Shown piece by piece: positions 5,516-13,573 of a stretch of 15,876 nucleotides of DNA. The notes under the pieces were generated by a model. That model did not search any database. It saw only the letters and a list, made by a program, of their open reading frames with translations, and was not told the origin of the DNA. Source of the DNA: Comamonadaceae bacterium (GTDB taxonomy: Bacteria > Pseudomonadota > Gammaproteobacteria > Burkholderiales > Burkholderiaceae); NCBI GenBank assembly GCA_947377705.1, contig CANCGU010000036.1, positions 1 through 15,876 of the forward strand, written 5' to 3'. A program made the position numbers and the translations under genes. Within the stretch, counting starts at the first letter, position 1; every line of letters starts with the position of its first letter.

Positions 5516-7078
5516 TCATTGTTCAAATCTGCCTCCATCGTCTCGGGCTTGACCCTGGTTTCCCGCATCACTGGCCTGATGCGCGAACTGCTGATTGCCT
5601 CGACTTTCGGGGCCAGCGCCCTGACTGACGCCTTCAATGTGGCGTTTCGCATTCCCAATTTGTTCCGCCGCTTGTTTGCCGAAGGTGCGTTCAGCCAAGC
5701 TTTTGTGCCTGTGCTGGCGGCCAGTCGCCAGCAGCAGGGCGACGAAGCCACCCATGTGCTGATCAACCAAGTGGCCACCTTGCTGATTTGGGCTTTGCTC
5801 TTCACCAGTGTGCTGGGCGTTGCGGGCGCCCCGCTGTTGGTGTGGGCCATGGCCAGTGGCTTGCAACAGTCGCCCCAAGGCTTTGAGGTGGCGGTGGTGA
5901 TGACGCGCTTTATGTTTCCCTACATCGCCTTCATGTCGCTGGTGGCCTTGGCCGCAGGCGTGCTCAATACGTGGAAGCGGTTTGCCGTGCCTGCAGCCAC
6001 GCCCGTGTTGTTGAACGTGTCCATGATTGCCGCCGCCTGGTGGGGTGGCCCTTGGTTCGGTAGCTTGGGCGTGCCACCGATTTATGCCTTGGCTGTGGGT
6101 GTGATGCTGGGTGGTGTGGCTCAACTCAGCGTGCAGCTGTTGGCTTTGCGCCGTTTGGCTATGTTGCCTCGCGTGGGTCTGAGCTGGCGCGCTGTGCGCG
6201 AGGCATGGGGGGCCGAAGGCCCTAAGCGCATTTTGCAGCTCATGGCACCGGCCTTGTTGGGTGTGAGCGTGGCGCAGATTTCGCTGCTCATTAACACCCA
6301 AATTGCCTCGCAGCTCACCCCGGGCAGCGTGAGCTGGCTCAGCTACGCTGACCGTTTGATGGAGTTTCCCACCGCCTTGTTGGGCGTGGCTTTGGGCGTG
6401 GTGCTGATGCCCCAGCTCTCGGCCGCCAAAGCGGCCAATGACACCGCTAAATACTCAGACATGCTCGACTGGGGCTTGCGCCTAGTGCTGTTGCTGGCGC
6501 TGCCATGTGCGTTGGCTTTGTTGGTGTTTTCGAAAGCCTTGGTGGCGGTGCTTTACAACTACGGTGCTTTCAGCGCCCATGACGTGCAGCAAACCACGCT
6601 GGCACTGATGGGCTACGGCGTGGGCTTGCTAGGGCTTGTGGCCATCAAGGTACTGGCCCCTGGCTACTACGCCAGCCAAGACATTCGCACGCCGGTGCGC
6701 ATTGCGGTAGCGGTGCTGGTCATCACGCAGTTGTTCAACGTGGCGTTGGTGCCATTTTTAGCCCATGCCGGCTTGGCCTTATCGATTGGCTTGGGCGCGT
6801 TGGTCAATGCCGCTTGGCTGCTGTGGGGCTTGCGCAAGAACGGCACCTATGTGATGAGCTCAGGCTGGTTACGCTTTGTCCTGCAAGTGCTGGTGGCCTG
6901 TGCGGTGCTGGGCACTTGGCTGTGGTGGTCGGCCCAGTATTGGGACTGGACCGCTTTGCGCGCCACACCGCTCTTGCGCGTGGGGCTGATGGCGGGTGTG
7001 TTGGCCGTGAGTGCGTTGCTGTATTTCGCCACACTTACCGTCACAGGCTTGAAACTGCGCGTTTTGCTGCGTCGATAA
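5513..7078 (+). CDS. murJ: Lipid II flippase MurJ
   Basis: This 521-residue polytopic inner-membrane protein of the MOP/MviN superfamily moves lipid II from the cytoplasmic to the periplasmic face for peptidoglycan synthesis. The GTG at 5513 was chosen because it makes the N-terminus align without gaps to E. coli MurJ as I recall it: R18, R24, D39 and R52, all functionally important there, keep the same numbers. Other hallmarks are PNLFRRLFAEGAFSQAFVPVL (49-69), LNTWKRFAVPA (151-161) and SYADRLMEFP with R281, matching essential R270 of E. coli. About 14 membrane helices can be read by hydrophobicity. A longer reading from 5453 would add 20 residues overlapping the rpsT promoter. It is followed after 24 bases by the SirB1-type gene, probably on the same transcript. 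Confidence 0.95.
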   Translation: MSLFKSASIVSGLTLVSRITGLMRELLIASTFGASALTDAFNVAFRIPNLFRRLFAEGAFSQAFVPVLAASRQQQGDEATHVLINQVATLLIWALLFTSVLGVAGAPLLVWAMASGLQQSPQGFEVAVVMTRFMFPYIAFMSLVALAAGVLNTWKRFAVPAATPVLLNVSMIAAAWWGGPWFGSLGVPPIYALAVGVMLGGVAQLSVQLLALRRLAMLPRVGLSWRAVREAWGAEGPKRILQLMAPALLGVSVAQISLLINTQIASQLTPGSVSWLSYADRLMEFPTALLGVALGVVLMPQLSAAKAANDTAKYSDMLDWGLRLVLLLALPCALALLVFSKALVAVLYNYGAFSAHDVQQTTLALMGYGVGLLGLVAIKVLAPGYYASQDIRTPVRIAVAVLVITQLFNVALVPFLAHAGLALSIGLGALVNAAWLLWGLRKNGTYVMSSGWLRFVLQVLVACAVLGTWLWWSAQYWDWTALRATPLLRVGLMAGVLAVSALLYFATLTVTGLKLRVLLRR

Positions 7079-7102
7079 CTGAATACAAGAGGGGGCTGAG
7101 CC

Positions 7103-7831
7103 ATGGATTTCAAATTGGAAGTACCCACAGCTTTGGAATACTTTGCCTCGCTGGTGCAAAGCGACGAGCACTTTCCGCTGCTCGAAGCGGCTGCGAGTTT
7201 GGCGCAAGATGAATACCCAGAGTTAGACATTCAGCAGGTGCTGGACCAAGTTGACCAACTTGGTAGCCGCCTGAAACAACGCTTGCCTGCCGATGCGGGG
7301 GCTTTGCAAAAGCTGCGTTTGCTCAATAAGTTCTTTTTTGACGAGCACGGTTTCAGCGGCAATCTCAACAACTACTACGACCCCGACAACAGCTATCTGC
7401 ATGTCATGCTGCGCACGCGCCGTGGCATTCCCATCAGCTTGGCGGTGTTGTGGCTAGAGCTGGCGCTGGGTTTGGGGCTACGTGCGCAAGGTGTGGGCTT
7501 TCCGGGGCACTTCTTGGTGAAAGTTCGCTTGCCTTTCCCCAACGAAGGGCAGGTGGTGATTGATCCGTTCTCGGGAGAGTCGCTCAGCAAAGAAGAGTTG
7601 TCCGAGCGCTTGGTGCCCTTGCATGCCGAGTCGGGCTTGTTGCGCGATGGTCATGTGTCGGACGAGTTGCTCAAGCACTATTTACGCGCCGCCACACCGC
7701 GCGAAATCGTGGCGCGCATGTTGCGTAACTTGGAAGAGGTGTATACCTCGCACCAAGACCCAGAGCGCTTGCTATTGGTGAGGCAGAGGTTGATGGTGCT
7801 GCTGCCGCAAGTGCACGACGACGATGAATAA
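7103..7831 (+). CDS. SirB1-type protein (transglutaminase-like core plus TPR-like C-terminus)
   Basis: The product of 242 residues carries the SirB1 / Transglut_core2 signature: NLNNYYDPDNSYLHVML (87-103), RRGIPISLAVLWLELA (106-121), GVGFPGHFLVK (130-140) and VIDPFSG (152-158). The expected triad positions read S112, H136 and D154. There is no cysteine anywhere, so classical transglutaminase or protease chemistry is impossible, as in many members of this family. The C-terminal helical stretch (about 180-235, TPREIVARMLRNLEEVYTSHQDPERLLLVRQRLMVL) resembles the tetratricopeptide-like end of the family. The ATG at 7103 has a strong AGAGGGGG seven bases upstream. It follows murJ by 24 bases. The cellular role is unknown; the name derives from a regulatory phenotype in Salmonella and should not be transferred. 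Confidence 0.85.
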   Translation: MDFKLEVPTALEYFASLVQSDEHFPLLEAAASLAQDEYPELDIQQVLDQVDQLGSRLKQRLPADAGALQKLRLLNKFFFDEHGFSGNLNNYYDPDNSYLHVMLRTRRGIPISLAVLWLELALGLGLRAQGVGFPGHFLVKVRLPFPNEGQVVIDPFSGESLSKEELSERLVPLHAESGLLRDGHVSDELLKHYLRAATPREIVARMLRNLEEVYTSHQDPERLLLVRQRLMVLLPQVHDDDE

Positions 7832-7855
7832 AAAAGCACCCGAGGGTGCTTTTTT
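7830..7855. terminator. Two-way intrinsic terminator between the SirB1-type gene and purM
   Basis: GCACCC (7836-7841) and GGGTGC (7844-7849) form the stem, extended by six A (7830-7835) and six T (7850-7855). The left A run overlaps the stop codon of the SirB1-type gene (7829-7831). It serves both converging transcripts. Confidence 0.92.
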
Positions 7856-7871
7856 ATTGGGTCATGGCAGG

Positions 7872-8903
7872 TTAAGCCACCACCACCACCGCAGCGCCGT
7901 CGCCACGCTCAGCAATCACGCCAATCGTGTGAACTTGCTCGCCGTGAGCGCGCAACACATCCGCACAAGCAGAGGCGTGGGCAGCGTCAATCACCACCAC
8001 CATGCCAATGCCGTTGTTGAAGGTGCGGTTCATCTCGATGTCGTCGATGCCCGCTGTGCTTTGCAACCAAGCAAACAGCTCGGTTTGCGGCCAGCTGCCT
8101 TTGGTCAGATGAGCGGCCGTGCCTTCGGGCAACACGCGTGGGATGTTTTCCAGCAAGCCGCCACCGGTGATGTGGGCCAGCGCCTTGATCGGTGTTTCGG
8201 CCAAAGCCGCCAACACGCTCTTCACGTACAAGCGGGTGGGTGCCATGATGGCTTCTTTGAACGGCTTGCCGTCCAAGGTAGCGGGGGCTTCTGAGCCTGC
8301 ACGGTCGATGACCTTGCGCACCAACGAAAAACCGTTGGAGTGCACGCCAGCCGAGGCCAGGCCCAACACCACATCACCCGGCTTGACGTTTTGACCGGTC
8401 AAGATTTTGGATTTTTCCACCGCGCCTACGGCAAAGCCCGCGAGGTCGTATTCGCCGTCGGGGTACATGCCGGGCATTTCAGCGGTTTCGCCGCCAATCA
8501 AGGCGCAGCCTGAGAGCTCGCAGCCTTTGGCAATGCCGCCCACCACCGCAGCGGCGGTGTCGATGTGCAATTTGCCGCAGGCAAAGTAGTCAAGGAAAAA
8601 CAGGGGTTCAGCGCCTTGCACCAACACGTCGTTCACGCTCATGGCCACCAAGTCGATGCCCACGGTGTCGTGCATTTGCCATTCAAAGGCCAGCTTGAGC
8701 TTGGTGCCCACGCCGTCGGTGCCGCTGACCAAGACGGGTTCTTTATAGCGTTTGGGCACTTCAAACAGGGCACCAAAACCGCCGATGCCGGCCAACACGC
8801 CCTCACGCATGGTTTTCTTGGCCAAGGGCTTGATGCGTTCGACCAAGGCATCGCCTGCGTCGATGTCGACGCCGGCGTCTTTGTAGGAGAGGGGTTTGTT
8901 CAT
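7872..8903 (-). CDS. purM: Phosphoribosylformylglycinamidine cyclo-ligase (AIR synthetase)
   Basis: The product of 343 residues performs the ATP-dependent ring closure of FGAM to aminoimidazole ribotide in purine synthesis. It begins [17 protein letters not shown], the usual PurM N-terminus. The family motifs [11 protein letters not shown] (39-49), [13 protein letters not shown] (61-73), [29 protein letters not shown] (84-112) and [11 protein letters not shown] (137-147) are intact. Length matches the 345 residues of E. coli. The ATG at 8903 was chosen by homology; the frame stays open to 9092 but that extension has no PurM character. No convincing Shine-Dalgarno is seen. The last codons before the stop form a (CCA)4 trinucleotide repeat on the plus strand, giving a VVVV tail. 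It diverges from the exporter-like gene across a 94-base gap. Confidence 0.97.
   Translation of the reverse strand: MNKPLSYKDAGVDIDAGDALVERIKPLAKKTMREGVLAGIGGFGALFEVPKRYKEPVLVSGTDGVGTKLKLAFEWQMHDTVGIDLVAMSVNDVLVQGAEPLFFLDYFACGKLHIDTAAAVVGGIAKGCELSGCALIGGETAEMPGMYPDGEYDLAGFAVGAVEKSKILTGQNVKPGDVVLGLASAGVHSNGFSLVRKVIDRAGSEAPATLDGKPFKEAIMAPTRLYVKSVLAALAETPIKALAHITGGGLLENIPRVLPEGTAAHLTKGSWPQTELFAWLQSTAGIDDIEMNRTFNNGIGMVVVIDAAHASACADVLRAHGEQVHTIGVIAERGDGAAVVVVA
7877..7890. repeat. CCA trinucleotide repeat at the purM 3' end
   Basis: Four CCA units plus CC encode the valine run just before the end of PurM. This is a short simple-sequence tract; slippage in it would change only the protein's last residues. 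Confidence 0.5.
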
Positions 8904-8953
8904 AGTGAAGAGGTGCTGGGGCGCTGCCAAGATGTGCGTGGGTTGTGCGCCGA

Positions 8954-8959
8954 TAGAAT
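8954..8959 (+). promoter_or_regulatory. Probable -10 box for the exporter-to-folK transcript
   Basis: TAGAAT stands 38 bases before the ATG at 8998 in the 94-base gap divergent to purM. No clear -35 lies 16-18 bases upstream. The remaining sequence holds no recognisable operator, and the PurR-type palindrome was looked for by eye and not seen. Confidence 0.4.
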
Positions 8960-8997
8960 CAAACTGTAATTTTAAAGCCAACACCTCCACCCGCTGT

Positions 8998-10071
8998 ATG
9001 CAATTCACCCTCGCGCAACAACACGCCCTCGCTTGGACGGGCCTCTCGGCTGTGGCCGCGCTTGTTTTGTGGCTGCTGGGGCCTGTGCTCATGCCGTTTG
9101 TGGTGGCTGCCGTGTTGGCCTATGTGCTGAGCCCCATGGTGCGCGGCTTGCAACGTGTGAGCGGGGACCGTTTGCCTCGCTTGATGGCGGTGGTGCTGGT
9201 TGAAGTGCTGTTTTTGCTGCTGTTGGTGGCTTTGTTCACTTTGCTGATCCCCATCTTGGCCAATGAGTTGCCGCGTATGCGCGACCAGTTGCCTGTGTTG
9301 GTTGAACGTTTGCAAACAGACATTGCCCCTTGGCTGCAGGCCAAAGGCATTCCGGTCATGTTGGACAGTGCCAGTATCAAAGCCTTTGTGCTGCAAACCT
9401 TCAGCACGTCGTTTGACGAAGGTTTCAAGCAAGCGCTGATTTCGCTACGCATTGGCGGCAGCGTGGCGCTGGCTGTCGTGGGTAACTTGGTGCTGATTCC
9501 GGTGGTGTTGTTTTATTTGCTGATCGATTGGCAACGCGTGGTGCGCCATGTCGAAACACTGGTTCCTCTGCCTGCGCGCGACGCCTACGACAGTTTTGTG
9601 AACGAATGCGATGAAGTTCTGGGCCAATACCTGCGCGGTCAGTTGTCGGTCATGGCTATGTTGGCGGTGTATTACAGCGTGGCGCTTTGGGCGTTTGGCT
9701 TGGAGTTAGCCTTCCCGATTGGCGTGTTCACAGGTTTGGCGGTGTTTGTGCCGTATGTGGGCTATGGCGTGGGTTTGGCGTTGGCTGTTCTGGCGGGGGT
9801 GTTGCAGTTTTCGCCCAGCGAGGCGCTGCTGATGGTGGCTGTGGTGTATGGCTTAGGCCAGCTCATTGAGAGCTTTGTGCTGACGCCCCGCTTGGTGGGC
9901 GAGCGCATTGGCCTGCACCCGCTGCATGTGATTTTTGCTTTGATGGCCTTTGGTCAGTTGTTTGGTTTTGTCGGTGTGCTGGTGGCCTTGCCTGCCAGTG
10001 CGGTGTTGCTGGTGGCCATTCGCCGCTTGCGCGCGCAGTACCAAGCCAGCGCTTTGTACCGTGGTGTTTGA
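8998..10071 (+). CDS. AI-2E / PerM family transporter-like membrane protein
   Basis: This 357-residue integral inner-membrane protein has strongly hydrophobic stretches at about 11-48, 60-87, 152-177, 215-236, 239-270, 276-296 and 308-343, the usual AI-2E transporter-family pattern. The C-terminal [25 protein letters not shown] segment (295-319) and the [13 protein letters not shown] segment (166-178) are family hallmarks. Members exist that export autoinducer-2 (TqsA) or act as Na+/H+ antiporters, so the substrate here is open. The ATG at 8998 was chosen because the protein then starts just before the first helix; it lacks a clear Shine-Dalgarno. The reading from 8896 would overlap the purM start. 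The stop is six bases before the hda ATG, so the two are probably cotranscribed. Confidence 0.87.
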   Translation: MQFTLAQQHALAWTGLSAVAALVLWLLGPVLMPFVVAAVLAYVLSPMVRGLQRVSGDRLPRLMAVVLVEVLFLLLLVALFTLLIPILANELPRMRDQLPVLVERLQTDIAPWLQAKGIPVMLDSASIKAFVLQTFSTSFDEGFKQALISLRIGGSVALAVVGNLVLIPVVLFYLLIDWQRVVRHVETLVPLPARDAYDSFVNECDEVLGQYLRGQLSVMAMLAVYYSVALWAFGLELAFPIGVFTGLAVFVPYVGYGVGLALAVLAGVLQFSPSEALLMVAVVYGLGQLIESFVLTPRLVGERIGLHPLHVIFALMAFGQLFGFVGVLVALPASAVLLVAIRRLRAQYQASALYRGV

Positions 10072-10077
10072 GTGCAG

Positions 10078-10764
10078 ATGAAGCAAATTGCGCTCGACAT
10101 TGGTTTGGCCTCTGGTCCAAGCCTTGGCAACTTTCTCGCAGGTCCTAACCAATCCGCTTTGCAGCACTTGCAGCTGTGGGTGGGCAACGACAAACGCTCA
10201 CCCGTGCCCACGTATGTATGGGGTGAAAGTGGCAGCGGAAAAACCCATTTGTTGCGCGCCGCACAAGCCGCCTTGCGTGACCAAGGCTGCCCTGTGGGGT
10301 GGATGGATGCTTCGGTAGCCGAGCCCACCGCCTTCAATGAGGCTTGGCGTGTGGTCATCTTGGACGACGTGCACCTCTACACCGCTGTGCAGCAACACGC
10401 CGCTTTCAATTGGTTTGTGAACGCCACCACACCTAGCGATGGCCAGCAACGCTGGGTATTGGCTGCTGGCAGCGTACCGCCCAGTGATTTGGCTTTGCGC
10501 GAAGATTTGCGCACCCGTTTGGGTTGGGGTCATATTTTTCAATTGCAGGTGCTCAGCGAGTCTGAGCGCCGCGCCGTGCTGCGTCAACAAGCCGATGAAC
10601 GCGGTGTGTTCTTGAGCGATGAAGTGATGGACTTCATGCTGAACCGCTTCAGTCGCGACCTCAGCAGCCTGATTCAACTCCTCGACCAACTCGATGGCTA
10701 CGCCCTGCAAACACAACGCGCCATCACCATCCCGTTGATCAAAGCCATGCTGGAAGCCATGTGA
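10078..10764 (+). CDS. hda: DnaA regulatory inactivator Hda
   Basis: This 228-residue AAA+ protein resembles the DnaA ATPase domain without its DNA-binding domain. In E. coli, Hda bound to the sliding clamp triggers hydrolysis of DnaA-ATP and so prevents re-initiation. Visible motifs are the N-terminal QIALDI (3-8), which fits the clamp-binding motif QLxLxx, Walker A GESGSGKTH (49-57), Walker B VVILDDVH (92-99), the LREDLRTRLGWG box (140-151) and the sensor-II region RFSRDLSSLIQLLDQLD (190-206). The ATG at 10078 was preferred over an in-frame GTG at 10072, because it places the clamp motif at the very N-terminus; both are possible. Its stop shares one base with the HAD gene start (TGATG). Confidence 0.9.
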   Translation: MKQIALDIGLASGPSLGNFLAGPNQSALQHLQLWVGNDKRSPVPTYVWGESGSGKTHLLRAAQAALRDQGCPVGWMDASVAEPTAFNEAWRVVILDDVHLYTAVQQHAAFNWFVNATTPSDGQQRWVLAAGSVPPSDLALREDLRTRLGWGHIFQLQVLSESERRAVLRQQADERGVFLSDEVMDFMLNRFSRDLSSLIQLLDQLDGYALQTQRAITIPLIKAMLEAM

Positions 10765-11435
10765 TGAAACTTGCCTTATTTGACCTCGACCACACCTTGC
10801 TACCGATTGACTCTGACCAGTCTTGGGGGGAGTTCACCGTGCGTTTAGGCTGGCATGCGCGCGACACGTTCATTCAAAAAAACGACGAGTTCTATGCCCA
10901 TTACCAAGCAGGCACTTTGGACATTCACGAATACGTGCGCTTTGCGTCCGAGGCATTTTGCCAACGTGGCCCCGACGTGGCGGCCGAGGCCCATGCGCAA
11001 TTCATGCGTGAGGTGATCCAGCCTGCCATTCGCCCCGAAGCCCTGGCGCTGGTGCAAAAGCACCGTGATGCGGGTGAGCGCGTCATCATCATCACCGCGA
11101 CCAATGAATTTGTGACTCGCCCGATTGCCAAGGCCTTTGGCGTGGACGACCTGATTGCCGTGGAGCTGGTGCGCGATGCCAAGGGCTGGTTCACCAACGA
11201 AATCAGTGGTGTGCCGACCCTGCGCGAAGGCAAAGTGCAACGTCTGCAACAATGGCTCATGCGCGAAGGCTTGGACTGGGCCGATGTAGACACCACGTTC
11301 TACAGCGATTCCCGCAACGATTTGCCCCTGTTGGAGCGCGTCAACCACCCCGTGGCGACCAACCCCGACCACACACTGCGCGCCGTCGCCCTAGAAAAGG
11401 GCTGGCCGATTTTGGAACTCTTCCCAAAACAATGA
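10764..11435 (+). CDS. HAD-superfamily phosphatase (SerB-like, subfamily IB)
   Basis: The product of 223 residues has all four HAD motifs. Motif I is FDLDHTLL with D7, D9 and T11; motif II is T111 in IIITATN; motif III is K157; motif IV is YSDSRNDLPLL with D182 and D186. The long helical insert after motif I (residues 15-90) is the C1 cap of SerB-like enzymes. It is a cytoplasmic Mg2+-dependent phosphatase; the substrate could be phosphoserine, histidinol phosphate or another small phosphate ester and cannot be chosen from sequence alone. The ATG at 10764 overlaps the hda stop by one base, and its own stop overlaps pcnB by four bases, so translation is probably coupled on both sides. Confidence 0.9.
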   Translation: MKLALFDLDHTLLPIDSDQSWGEFTVRLGWHARDTFIQKNDEFYAHYQAGTLDIHEYVRFASEAFCQRGPDVAAEAHAQFMREVIQPAIRPEALALVQKHRDAGERVIIITATNEFVTRPIAKAFGVDDLIAVELVRDAKGWFTNEISGVPTLREGKVQRLQQWLMREGLDWADVDTTFYSDSRNDLPLLERVNHPVATNPDHTLRAVALEKGWPILELFPKQ

Positions 11436-12988
11436 TCAAACAATTCATCAATAAGCTGATGGGCAAAGCCCCTGCCAGCACCCTGCCCAACTTAGGCAAA
11501 CGCCATGTGGTGCCTGCCAAGGTACACGGCATCAACGTCGACTGGGTCGACGAACGCGCCTTGAACGTGGTACGCACCTTGCAAGACCGTGGTTTTGAGG
11601 CCTACATCGTGGGCGGCGCGGTCCGTGACTTGCTGTTGGGGCTCAAACCCAAAGACTTTGATGTGGCCACGAATGCCACGCCCGAGCAAGTCAAAGCGGC
11701 TTTTCGCCGCGCCTTCATCATTGGCCGGCGCTTTCGCATCGTGCATGTGGTGTACGGCCGAGGCCGTGAGCATGAAGTGATTGAGGTGTCTACCTTCCGT
11801 GCTCACCTGGACAACGCCGACGCTGAGCAAGTCAAGGGCAACGAACGCAGCAGCAAGCAAGAGCTGGCCAACATGAAACACGCTGTCGACGCCAGCGGCC
11901 GCGTGCTGCGTGACAACGTGTGGGGCCCGCAAGACCAAGATGCAGCGCGCCGCGACTTCACCATCAACGCCATGTATTACGACCCTGAAACGGGCAATGT
12001 GATTGACTACCACGGCGGCATTGCCGACGCGAAGAAAAAAGTCATCCGCATGATTGGCGATCCTGCTTTGCGCTACCGCGAAGACCCTGTGCGCGTGATT
12101 CGCGCCGTGCGCTTTGCGGCCAAGTTGTCGGCCTTGGGCTTCAAGCTTGAGACCAAAACAGCGGCGCCTTTGAAGCGTGCTGCGAAGCTGCTGGCCGATG
12201 TGCCGCAAAGTCGCTTGTTTGACGAAATGCTCAAGCTCTTGCAAACCGGTCATGCGCTGGCTAGCATTCAGCAGCTCAAACTGCAAGGCTTGGCCAAAGG
12301 TATTTATCCTCTGCTCGATGTGGTGGTTGAGCGCGCTGACGAGCAGTTTGTGACAACTGCCCTCAACGACACTGATCGCCGTGTGGGCGAGGGCAAGCCT
12401 GTGGCACCTAGTTTCCTGTTGGCGTGCGTGTTGTGGTCTGACGTGCGCGAAACATGGGCGCATCGCAGTGCCAAACAGCCCTCGTTCCCTGCCTTGCAAG
12501 ACGCGATTGACGAAGTGTTCGATTCCCGCATTGGCGACGTGTCAGGCCGCGGCAAGTTGGCCGCTGACATGCGCGAAATTTGGATGATGCAGCCGCGGTT
12601 TGAAAAGCGCACAGGCAGCGGCCCTTGGACCTTGGTGGACCAAGCGCGCTTCCGTGCTGGCTTTGACTTCATGCGTTTGCGTGCCGATGTGGGTGAGGTG
12701 GACGAGGCCTTGTCTGACTGGTGGCAAGAGTTCAGCGTGGCCAGCGATAGCGAGCGTGAAGACCTGTTGCAGCAAGTGCGACTGGAACAACAAAAAGCCC
12801 AACGTGCACCCCGCGTGCATTCGGTGCGTCGTGCACCCAAGCCTGAAGGTGATGACCCACGTTTCCGTGAGGTGGAGCCCGACGGTGAAGAAGGGGCGGC
12901 ATCGCCCGCCAAAAAGCGCCGCCGTCGCCGTCGCAAGCCCGGTGGTGAAGCCGGTGACGACACGGGTAGTGCACCCGCTTCCGAATAA
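11432..12988 (+). CDS. pcnB: Poly(A) polymerase I
   Basis: This 518-residue class II nucleotidyltransferase adds poly(A) tails to RNA 3' ends and so promotes decay. The head domain shows GGAVRDLLLGLKPKDFDVATNATPEQV with the catalytic pair D75 and D77. RRDFTINAMYYD begins at 173 and the neck motif RYREDPVRVIRAVRFAAKL at 214. The close relative, CCA-adding enzyme, shares these motifs; the long C-terminal part and the basic tail (KK plus six arginines, about 494-501) favour poly(A) polymerase, whose basic C-terminus binds RNA. It is some 50 residues longer than E. coli PcnB as I recall, mostly in the charged tail. The ATG at 11432 overlaps the HAD stop (ATGA). folK follows after 13 bases. Confidence 0.92.
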   Translation: MIKQFINKLMGKAPASTLPNLGKRHVVPAKVHGINVDWVDERALNVVRTLQDRGFEAYIVGGAVRDLLLGLKPKDFDVATNATPEQVKAAFRRAFIIGRRFRIVHVVYGRGREHEVIEVSTFRAHLDNADAEQVKGNERSSKQELANMKHAVDASGRVLRDNVWGPQDQDAARRDFTINAMYYDPETGNVIDYHGGIADAKKKVIRMIGDPALRYREDPVRVIRAVRFAAKLSALGFKLETKTAAPLKRAAKLLADVPQSRLFDEMLKLLQTGHALASIQQLKLQGLAKGIYPLLDVVVERADEQFVTTALNDTDRRVGEGKPVAPSFLLACVLWSDVRETWAHRSAKQPSFPALQDAIDEVFDSRIGDVSGRGKLAADMREIWMMQPRFEKRTGSGPWTLVDQARFRAGFDFMRLRADVGEVDEALSDWWQEFSVASDSEREDLLQQVRLEQQKAQRAPRVHSVRRAPKPEGDDPRFREVEPDGEEGAASPAKKRRRRRRKPGGEAGDDTGSAPASE

Positions 12989-13001
12989 GGTGGCCACCGC
13001 C

Positions 13002-13475
13002 ATGCCTGCATCCTCCGTCGTGGTGTGTGTGGCCCTCGGCGCTAATCTGGGCGATGCAGTCGCCACGGTTCAGCAAGCCTTGCGGAATGTGGCGGGTTTG
13101 CCCAATACGCAGCTTTTTAAAGCCTCGTCCCTGTACCGCAGTGCGCCCTATGAAGCGCAGGGTCCTGATTTCATCAATGCCGTTGCGTTGGTATACACCC
13201 AACTCAGCCCGCTGGCGTTGTTGCATGCCTTGCAGGCGTTGGAGCAACAAAGTGGTCGCGAACGCCCTTACAAAAATGCACCGCGTACGCTAGACCTGGA
13301 CATCATTTTTTACGGTGATCGGGCCTTGTCAACGCCCGAGCTGACCTTGCCGCACCCGCGCTGGCACGAGCGCGCTTTCGTTCTATTGCCTTTGGCCGAG
13401 GTGTGGCCTGAGCGGGTGAGCTCAGCGCAATTGACCGCAGCGGAAAGCCAGGCAATTCAACGTATCAGCCCATAG
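13002..13475 (+). CDS. folK: Hydroxymethyldihydropterin pyrophosphokinase
   Basis: The product of 157 residues transfers pyrophosphate from ATP to 6-hydroxymethyl-7,8-dihydropterin in folate synthesis. It shows VALGANLGD (10-18), YRSAPYEAQGPDFINAV (45-61) and the family signature KNAPRTLDLDII (91-102), whose D98 and D100 bind the two magnesium ions. LPHPRWHERAFVLLPLAEV (116-134) completes the fold. Length is normal. The ATG at 13002 has AAGGTGG (12987-12993) eight bases upstream, overlapping the pcnB stop codon; the open frame reaching back to 12600 lies inside pcnB and is rejected. It is the last gene of the row that starts at 8998. No terminator is seen after it, so readthrough into the phosphate genes is possible. 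Confidence 0.95.
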   Translation: MPASSVVVCVALGANLGDAVATVQQALRNVAGLPNTQLFKASSLYRSAPYEAQGPDFINAVALVYTQLSPLALLHALQALEQQSGRERPYKNAPRTLDLDIIFYGDRALSTPELTLPHPRWHERAFVLLPLAEVWPERVSSAQLTAAESQAIQRISP

Positions 13476-13495
13476 CCTTACTTGAACGCCTTGTG

Positions 13496-13524
13496 TTGGG
13501 CGATGGCTGGCTAGCGATTACACT
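13496..13524 (+). promoter_or_regulatory. Candidate promoter of the DUF47-PiT unit
   Basis: TTGGGC (13496-13501) and TACACT (13519-13524) are separated by exactly 17 bases. Transcription would begin near 13531, at the left edge of the Pho-box-like repeat. Matches to consensus are moderate. The leader would be about 43 bases. Confidence 0.45.
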
Positions 13525-13529
13525 TTAAA

Positions 13530-13558
13530 CCGTCATCTAATCGTCATAAATAAGTCAT
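13530..13558 (+). promoter_or_regulatory. Pho-box-like site: three 7-base repeats in 11-base phase
   Basis: GTCAT occurs at 13532-13536, 13543-13547 and 13554-13558, exactly 11 bases apart. Each is the end of a 7-base unit (CCGTCAT, TCGTCAT, AAGTCAT) with four-base spacers CTAA and AAAT. This is the layout of the PhoB box, whose consensus unit is CTGTCAT with 4-base AT-rich spacers. It lies just before a phosphate transport operon. Relative to the TTGGGC/TACACT promoter it covers the transcription start, which would favour repression by phosphorylated PhoB, as known for the orfA-pit operon of Sinorhizobium meliloti. Confidence 0.65.
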
Positions 13559-13573
13559 CCACAGGAGCTCCAA

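Noticed and set aside
5516..6301. 261-codon open frame antisense to murJ
   Set aside because: The translation is dominated by Q, H and R, a typical antisense artefact of a hydrophobic membrane-protein gene.
8981..8990. ACACCTCCAC, resembling the 3' end of 16S rRNA
   Set aside because: It is a short match expected by chance. On the minus strand it reads as a ribosome binding site followed by TTG in the purM frame, but that would add about 30 residues without PurM character.
11492..12499. 335-codon open frame antisense to pcnB
   Set aside because: pcnB carries all catalytic motifs on the other strand. The antisense product has no domain signature, and no promoter or ribosome binding site was found.
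12989..12998. Perfect 10-base palindrome GGTGGCCACC between pcnB and folK
   Set aside because: It is short and GC-rich. It overlaps the folK ribosome binding site and may be chance; there is no T run and no second copy in the window.
12600..13001. In-frame upstream extension of folK inside pcnB
   Set aside because: The extension has no folate-enzyme character. The ATG at 13002 has a good ribosome binding site and gives a normal FolK length.
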